The position numbers and the translations under genes were made by a program. A stretch of 17,986 bases of DNA from contig JBGPIL010000019.1 in assembly GCA_041484905.1 (NCBI GenBank), forward strand, positions 1 through 17,986, written 5' to 3'. Origin of the DNA: JACQCE01 sp041484905 (GTDB lineage Bacteria > Nitrospirota > Nitrospiria > JACQCE01). Below, piece after piece: positions 13,558 to 17,986 of this stretch (position 1 is the first letter of the stretch; each line of letters starts with the position of its first letter). The notes under the pieces were generated by a model. It did no database searches and was not told the origin of the DNA. It saw nothing but the letters and a program-made list of their open reading frames with translations.

Positions 13558-14361
13558 TTACGGCTGGGAAGAAAGGCGTTGACGCAAGACCGCCGCCCGC
13601 TGAGCCGCCTTGGCCGACCATTGGCCGTGAGGATCGAGCTTCAGATATCGCTCAAGCAGCAACAGCGCGTCGCGGGTCTTTCCCCGATCCTCATCGATCA
13701 GCGACAGGTTGTACAGGGCTGACAGATGGCTCGGGTTTCTCTTCAGGACCCACTCATATTCCCGGATGGCGTCGGCCTCCATTCCCTTCGCCAGGGAAGC
13801 ATGGCCCAGATGGACGTGCGCCTCGAAGTGATCAGGGTCCAGCTCGATCGTCTTCCGGTATTCCTCCAATTCCCGGTCATACAGTCCCTGTTTGTAATAC
13901 ACCAGGGCGAGGTTGAAATGCGCCTTGGCTTCGGCCGGATGCCGGGCCAGAATTTTCTGAAACTCCTGAAACGCCAGGTCGTGTTTGTCGGCGCGCAGGT
14001 AGGCGACGCCGAGATTGTTTCGAGCCCGGAGATCATCGGGATGCTCCGCCAGCGCCTGCTGATACCGGCGGATCGCCTCCTCATAGCGCCGCTGTTCCAG
14101 GGCCTGGTTGCCCAGCCGGTACGGATCGTGGAGCGCACAGGCCGTCAAACCGATCATCACCACCGCCACCACCGCTGCCCTGAAGATGAGTCGGTTGAAG
14201 AACCCCGCCTTCGGCTGAGGCGGAGGCGGGGATTCTTCGACCCGAGCGGAAAGAGGCATTTTTATCTTCGCTCGCCCACCCCGCCTGGCTTGCACCAAGC
14301 CTCGAACGCACGCGCGCGTTCGAGGCAAAAGGCGGGGACTATGCTCGCTGACCGGGTTCAT
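13558..14361 (-). CDS. TPR-repeat lipoprotein
   Basis: A 267-residue protein. The lipobox LTAC (Cys75) follows a hydrophobic stretch (LIFRAAVVAVVMIG, 58-71). From about residue 81 there are five to six 34-residue TPR units (for example YEEAIRRYQQALAEHPDDLRARNNLGVAYL), so it probably scaffolds proteins in the periplasm. ATG 14361 overlaps the upstream stop (ATGA), which supports this start. That puts an unusually long 50-residue, Arg/Pro-rich segment before the signal sequence, and this segment is encoded by a structured 135-bp repeat. ATG 14259 inside the repeat is an alternative. It is the last gene of the second kinase/NtrC operon. Confidence 0.85.
   Translation of the reverse strand: MNPVSEHSPRLLPRTRACVRGLVQARRGGRAKIKMPLSARVEESPPPPQPKAGFFNRLIFRAAVVAVVMIGLTACALHDPYRLGNQALEQRRYEEAIRRYQQALAEHPDDLRARNNLGVAYLRADKHDLAFQEFQKILARHPAEAKAHFNLALVYYKQGLYDRELEEYRKTIELDPDHFEAHVHLGHASLAKGMEADAIREYEWVLKRNPSHLSALYNLSLIDEDRGKTRDALLLLERYLKLDPHGQWSAKAAQRAAVLRQRLSSQP
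14203..14337. repeat. 135-bp multi-hairpin repeat element, read in frame
   Basis: The element begins CCCCGCCTT (14203-14211) and ends AAGGCGGGG (14329-14337). Inside are hairpins CCCCGCCT/AGGCGGGG (14203-14231), CGAGCG/CGCTCG (14243-14274), GGCTTG-CAC-CAAGCC (14287-14301) and GCCTCGAACGC/GCGTTCGAGGC (14299-14326). A second CCCCGCCT (14279-14286) can pair with the right end and enclose the last two. Its 135 bp equal 45 codons, so the TPR lipoprotein frame stays open. It looks like a REPIN/MITE-type element; no clear target duplication is visible. Confidence 0.6.
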
Positions 14362-15290
14362 TGGCCGTGCCTTCCAGGCTGCCGTTCGCGGCTGGCCGCC
14401 AGGGCCTCCAGCTCCTTGGCTCGCCCCAGAAAATGGCGCCTCTGCACATCATCGTGGCTGATCTGATTGCGGACCTCCGTCAGCTGCCGCTCCAGCTCCG
14501 CCTCCCGAGTCACAGCCGGTTGCGGTTCGACGGCCGCCTCAGCATCCCGCTCACGGATGCCCTGAAATCTAGCGGCACGCCGCTCGAAGGCCAGATCGGT
14601 CTGGATCTGCTGGGCGCGTTGATGGAGCGCCTTCAGTCCCTGGTCGAGTTCCTCCGCTTCATGCCGCAGCAGCACGCCGATCTGGACCAGTTCGGCCGGT
14701 TCTTCCGCGCCCGTCAATTCGGGATCAAACTCGTACCGGTCTCGGACCATCGTTGGGACGGGGGGGACGGAGGGATGGGCCACCCGCTCGCTCTCCTGCA
14801 TCAACGCCAACGATTGGCGGTAGAGGGCGTTTGCCTCCTCTTCCCGGCCCGTGGTGAAGGCGTGCTCGGCATCGGCCAGCCGCCGGTTGGCCTCGACGCG
14901 GAGGAGCGCCCCGACCCGCTCGCGGGTGCTCCGCTCATGCTCGGTTAATTCCCGCTGCTCCCGGCGGACGGCTTGCAGTTCAACCAACCGGTCACGAAGT
15001 TGGCGCAAGGCGCGATCGAGCCGCAGTTTCAGAAATGCATCGGACAATCCAGGCGGCTGCAACTTCAACTGCCGTACCAACACATCCAGCCGCTGCTCAT
15101 CGGCCCGGATGTCGGCCACACGCGCCTCCAGTGCCTGCTGGCGCGCTTGAATCCGGGTCAGTTCCGCCCTCCCCTGTTCCAGGGTGTCTGATGGGGCAGT
15201 CGGCTCCGCGGCGTCGAGGCGACCCGCCGCCGCACACAGCGTCAGCAGCAATACGACCGACCGGATCATCCGTTTAGCGCTCAAGGCCAT
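14358..15290 (-). CDS. Secreted coiled-coil protein of unknown function
   Basis: A 310-residue protein with a signal peptide (AKRMIRSVVLLLTLCAAAG, cut near DAA). The mature part is almost wholly charged helix with heptad character: LEQGRAELTRIQARQQALEA, LRQLRDRLVELQAVRREQRE and a C-terminal AELERQLTEVRNQI. A Pro-rich break lies at about 178-182 (PSVPPVP). I recognise no family; it resembles periplasmic coiled-coil spacers. ATG 15290 overlaps the regulator stop by 17 nt, and ATG 15269 (five bases after that stop codon) is an equally good start. Its stop overlaps the TPR lipoprotein ATG, so the two are probably made together and may interact. Confidence 0.8.
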   Translation of the reverse strand: MALSAKRMIRSVVLLLTLCAAAGRLDAAEPTAPSDTLEQGRAELTRIQARQQALEARVADIRADEQRLDVLVRQLKLQPPGLSDAFLKLRLDRALRQLRDRLVELQAVRREQRELTEHERSTRERVGALLRVEANRRLADAEHAFTTGREEEANALYRQSLALMQESERVAHPSVPPVPTMVRDRYEFDPELTGAEEPAELVQIGVLLRHEAEELDQGLKALHQRAQQIQTDLAFERRAARFQGIRERDAEAAVEPQPAVTREAELERQLTEVRNQISHDDVQRRHFLGRAKELEALAASRERQPGRHGQ

Positions 15291-16626
15291 ACCGTTTCAT
15301 CTTGTATTGGAGCGAACTGCGTTTGATCCCCAACAGCTTGGCGGCCTGGGTCTGATTCCATCCCACCGCCTCCAGCGTCTGACGAATCGCTTCTTGCTCA
15401 AGCCGGGCCATTTTTTCATCCAGCGGGAGGTTCGGATCACTGAAGGCCTGCGCCGCCTCGCCCGACAGGCCGGTGACCTCCTTGGGCAGGTCCGTCGCCC
15501 GGATGGCGGGGCCGTCCGTCAGGACCATGGCGCGTTCGATCACATTCTCCAACTCCCGAATGTTTCCCGGCCACCGGTAGCGTTGCAACAGCGCCAACAC
15601 TTCCGGGGCGATGGTGACGGACTTGTGCATCGCGGCCGCCGCTCTGGCCAAAAAATGCTCGACCAACGCCGGGAGATCGTCCGGCCGCTCGCGCAACGGC
15701 GGGACTGTGACCGACAACACGTTCACCCGATAGTAAAGATCCTCGCGAAATTGCCCGGACTCGATCGCCCGGGTCAGGTCGCGGTGGGTCGCGGCGATCA
15801 CCCGGACGTCGACGCGAAGCGTCTGATGGCCGCCGACCCGTTCGTACTCCCCCTCTTGCAGGACCCGCAGCAACTTGGCCTGCAGCGCAGGGGACAGCTC
15901 TGCAATCTCATCAAGAAACAGCGTGCCGCCGTCCGCCAGTTCGAATCGCCCTTTTTTTTGTGTCACAGCGCCGGTGAAGGCACCCCGCTCGTGGCCGAAC
16001 AGCTCGCTTTCAATCAACCCTTCCGATAGAGCCGCGCAGTTGACTGCGATAAAGGGCCGGTCGGCGCGCGGACCCGTGTCATGAATCGCGCGCGCCACCA
16101 GCTCCTTGCCGACACCCGATTCGCCCAGGATCAGGACCGGCGCCGCGCTCGGCGCGACCTTCTGAATGAAGCCATAGACCTGCTGCATCGCGCCGCTCGA
16201 GCCGATCAACCGGCCGAATCCCGTCCGGATCGTCTCTTTCAGATAGGCATTCTCGGCCTGGAGCCGCTGCTGTTCCAACGCCTTTTCCACCTTCAGCTCG
16301 ATCTCGGCAATCGAGAAGGGCTTGAGCAGATAATCGAATGCGCCGAGGCGCATCGCTTCAACAGCGTTCTCAATCGTGCCAAACGCGGTCATGATGAGCA
16401 CAATGGTGCTCGGCGATTTTGCCTTGACCGCCTGCAAGACGTGAAGACCGTCGCCGTTCGGCATTTTTAAATCGGTGATGACCAGGTGAAAATCGGCCGA
16501 TTGAATCTTCGCCATCGCCTCGGCGCCGTCGGACGCGACGGTCACCTCATGGCCCTTCGACGCAAACAGCTGATGCAGCATCCGGGCCATGCTCGCCTTG
16601 TCTTCGACGATCAGGACGCGGATCAT
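15274..16626 (-). CDS. Second NtrC-family sigma-54-dependent response regulator
   Basis: A 450-residue enhancer-binding protein. The receiver has ED at 8-9, the phosphoacceptor Asp52 (ITDLKMPNGDG) and K in LLKPFS. The AAA+ domain has Walker A GESGVGKE at 168-175, an intact GAFTGA loop at 215-220 and GTLFLDE as Walker B. A Fis-type helix-turn-helix closes the protein (WNQTQAAKLLGIKRSSLQYKMKRYG). ATG 16626 overlaps the kinase stop (ATGA). The gene contains a run of eight A on the coding strand (15952-15959) just after the GAFTGA codons. As the regulator nearest the conduit operon it is a good candidate to drive its sigma-54 promoter, though this is inferred from position only. Confidence 0.95.
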   Translation of the reverse strand: MIRVLIVEDKASMARMLHQLFASKGHEVTVASDGAEAMAKIQSADFHLVITDLKMPNGDGLHVLQAVKAKSPSTIVLIMTAFGTIENAVEAMRLGAFDYLLKPFSIAEIELKVEKALEQQRLQAENAYLKETIRTGFGRLIGSSGAMQQVYGFIQKVAPSAAPVLILGESGVGKELVARAIHDTGPRADRPFIAVNCAALSEGLIESELFGHERGAFTGAVTQKKGRFELADGGTLFLDEIAELSPALQAKLLRVLQEGEYERVGGHQTLRVDVRVIAATHRDLTRAIESGQFREDLYYRVNVLSVTVPPLRERPDDLPALVEHFLARAAAAMHKSVTIAPEVLALLQRYRWPGNIRELENVIERAMVLTDGPAIRATDLPKEVTGLSGEAAQAFSDPNLPLDEKMARLEQEAIRQTLEAVGWNQTQAAKLLGIKRSSLQYKMKRYGLER

Positions 16627-17986
16627 CCTCCCGCCCTCCTCATCGGCAACCAGACGGTAAAGCAGCTGCCCTGCCCCGGATGACTCTCCACCTCGATCTT
16701 CCCGCCGTGAGCCTGGATCAGCCGGTGCGTGATCGCCAATCCCAGACCGGTCCCTTCCTTCTTCGTGGTAAAGAAGGGATCGAAAATGCGGCGCCGGTCG
16801 GCCGGCGCGATCCCCTGCCCCGAATCGGACACGGCAATCAGCAACCACGGCTCCTTGGTCTCAAGCCGGACACCCAGCGTGCCGCCAGACGGCATCGCCT
16901 CGACACCGTTCCGAATGAGATTCACCAGCGCCTGCTTGAGCAGATCGGCGTCGACGGCGATCGGCGGCAACGCCGCAGGAAGGCGCGTCTCCAGCCGGAT
17001 CCCGGCGCGCCCCTTGTCCGCCATGACCGTGTCGATCGCGGCCTGGGTCATGGCCGAAAGATCGGCCGGCTCCACCTTGAGCTGGGGCTCTCGGACAAAC
17101 GTGAGAAACTGGGTCACGATCCGGTTCAGATTGTTCACCTCAAGAAGAATCTCCCGGACCAACTCCTTCGCGGCCGGATCGGTGACCCGCCGATCGAGCA
17201 GCTCCGTGAAGCCTTCGATCGCCCCGAGCGGGTTGCGAATCTCGTGGGCGATGCCGGCCGACATCTCGCCCAGCGCGGCCAGCCGTTCCTTGATTCGGAC
17301 TTCATCCTCAAGAAGATTCGCCCGCTCTTTTTCGCGCCGGTAGAGGTCGTTCAGCTGCCGGTCCTTTTCGGCCAGACTGGTCACCATGGCGTTGAACCGT
17401 TCGCCCAGATAGCCGATCTCATCCGATCGACGGAGTTCCACCTGCGGGTAGGTCTCATGCTGCCCGACCGACTCGACCGCCGTCACCAGTGACTGGAGCG
17501 GGCCGACGATCGACCGCGCCAGGAGCACGCTCGCGCCGGCCGCCAACAGGGCGCTGACGAGCGCGATGACGAGCATCTGCCGGCGGGCCTTGTCGATCAC
17601 GTCGAAAAACTCCGCCCCCCCTTCAACCCCGATCGCGGCAAAGGCGGTTCCGCGACTGTCAGTCAGGGGCGCATAACCCGATTTATACAACTTCCCGTCG
17701 CTCCCCTGGTAGAGCGTGGAGGCCGCAGCGCCGCCCTTCCAGACCTCCTCCAACTCCCGCTGGTCCAATTTGAGCAGTAAATACTCCTGTCCGATCGGCG
17801 TCTCCTCATCGGCATCCAGGATGATCCGATTCCTCTGGTCGAAGACATAAATATCCTTCACGCGGGTAACGGTCTTAAGCCGTGTCATATCGGCAATCAG
17901 GGCGCGATACAGCGACGAGCCTTCATCGCCTGGTCGAATGCTCGACACATAGCGCGGATTCATCGTGGCGGCGACGACCTGGGCGA
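16623..17986 (-). CDS. Membrane-bound sensor histidine kinase (5' end beyond window)
   Basis: The frame is open to the window edge, so the N terminus and first membrane helix are missing; the ATG at 17963 is internal. What is seen, in order: the end of an extracytoplasmic Cache-like sensor (DIYVFDQRNRIILDADEETP, then YAPLTDSRGTAFAAIGVEGG), TM2 (MLVIALVSALLAAGASVLLA), HAMP (VGPLQSLV... DEIGYLGERFN), a coiled coil, HisKA with HEIRNPL (His codon 17244-17246), and HATPase with NLIRNGVEAM, DSGQGIA and GTGLGLAI. It phosphorylates the overlapping NtrC-type regulator by all family precedent. Cache domains usually bind small metabolites; the ligand here is unknown. Confidence 0.93.
   Translation of the reverse strand, partial: AQVVAATMNPRYVSSIRPGDEGSSLYRALIADMTRLKTVTRVKDIYVFDQRNRIILDADEETPIGQEYLLLKLDQRELEEVWKGGAAASTLYQGSDGKLYKSGYAPLTDSRGTAFAAIGVEGGAEFFDVIDKARRQMLVIALVSALLAAGASVLLARSIVGPLQSLVTAVESVGQHETYPQVELRRSDEIGYLGERFNAMVTSLAEKDRQLNDLYRREKERANLLEDEVRIKERLAALGEMSAGIAHEIRNPLGAIEGFTELLDRRVTDPAAKELVREILLEVNNLNRIVTQFLTFVREPQLKVEPADLSAMTQAAIDTVMADKGRAGIRLETRLPAALPPIAVDADLLKQALVNLIRNGVEAMPSGGTLGVRLETKEPWLLIAVSDSGQGIAPADRRRIFDPFFTTKKEGTGLGLAITHRLIQAHGGKIEVESHPGQGSCFTVWLPMRRAGG

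Noticed and set aside
15184..16029. Plus-strand frame of 281 codons
   Set aside because: Antisense to the second NtrC-type regulator with intact Walker and GAFTGA motifs.

Overview
The window is GC-rich, densely coding bacterial chromosome from a Gram-negative organism: it encodes lipoproteins, two outer-membrane beta-barrels, periplasmic multiheme cytochromes and sigma-54-dependent regulators. I found no rRNA, tRNA, CRISPR array or transposase. The style (many NtrC-type regulators, CopC/CopD, large c-type cytochromes) suits a Nitrospirota-like respiratory or lithotrophic bacterium, but that assignment is an inference and nothing in the window proves it.

Region 1 (1-4355) is a regulatory module. 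A BON-domain envelope protein (minus strand, cut by the window edge) is divergent from a sensor kinase, an NtrC-family response regulator and a small membrane-anchored protein (plus strand). The 315-bp gap between them holds two back-to-back sigma-54 -24/-12 promoters around one long inverted repeat. This is the layout expected of a shared enhancer and resembles the E. coli zraP/zraSR locus.

Region 2 (4486-13390, all minus strand) reads from a third sigma-54 promoter at about 13237-13251. Upstream of it lie an IHF-like site and two copies of a 9-bp direct repeat spaced two helical turns apart. The genes in order are a 14-heme c-type cytochrome, a lipobox/TPR/beta-barrel protein, a membrane protein with two pairs of heme-b-like histidines, and a 24-heme c-type cytochrome built from seven triheme modules. 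Together they look like a trans-envelope electron conduit (inner-membrane quinone module, periplasmic heme wire, outer-membrane porin). A sigma-70-like promoter at 7215-7243 then seems to start a copper-associated set: a small His/Cys-rich secreted protein, an outer-membrane protein, CopC and CopD. The last three are joined by overlapping start and stop codons.

Region 3 (13558-17986, minus strand) is a second two-component operon: a Cache-like sensor kinase (cut at the window edge), a second NtrC-family regulator, a secreted coiled-coil protein and a TPR lipoprotein. The 5' part of the lipoprotein gene carries a 135-bp multi-hairpin element with CCCCGCCTT inverted ends that is read through in frame.

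The likely theme is envelope and redox sensing, through two kinase/NtrC pairs, feeding sigma-54 control of an extracellular or trans-envelope electron-transfer apparatus with copper handling attached. The strongest candidates for something undescribed are the cytochrome/porin conduit with its 24-heme wire, the shared-enhancer divergent sigma-54 region, and the in-frame structured repeat.
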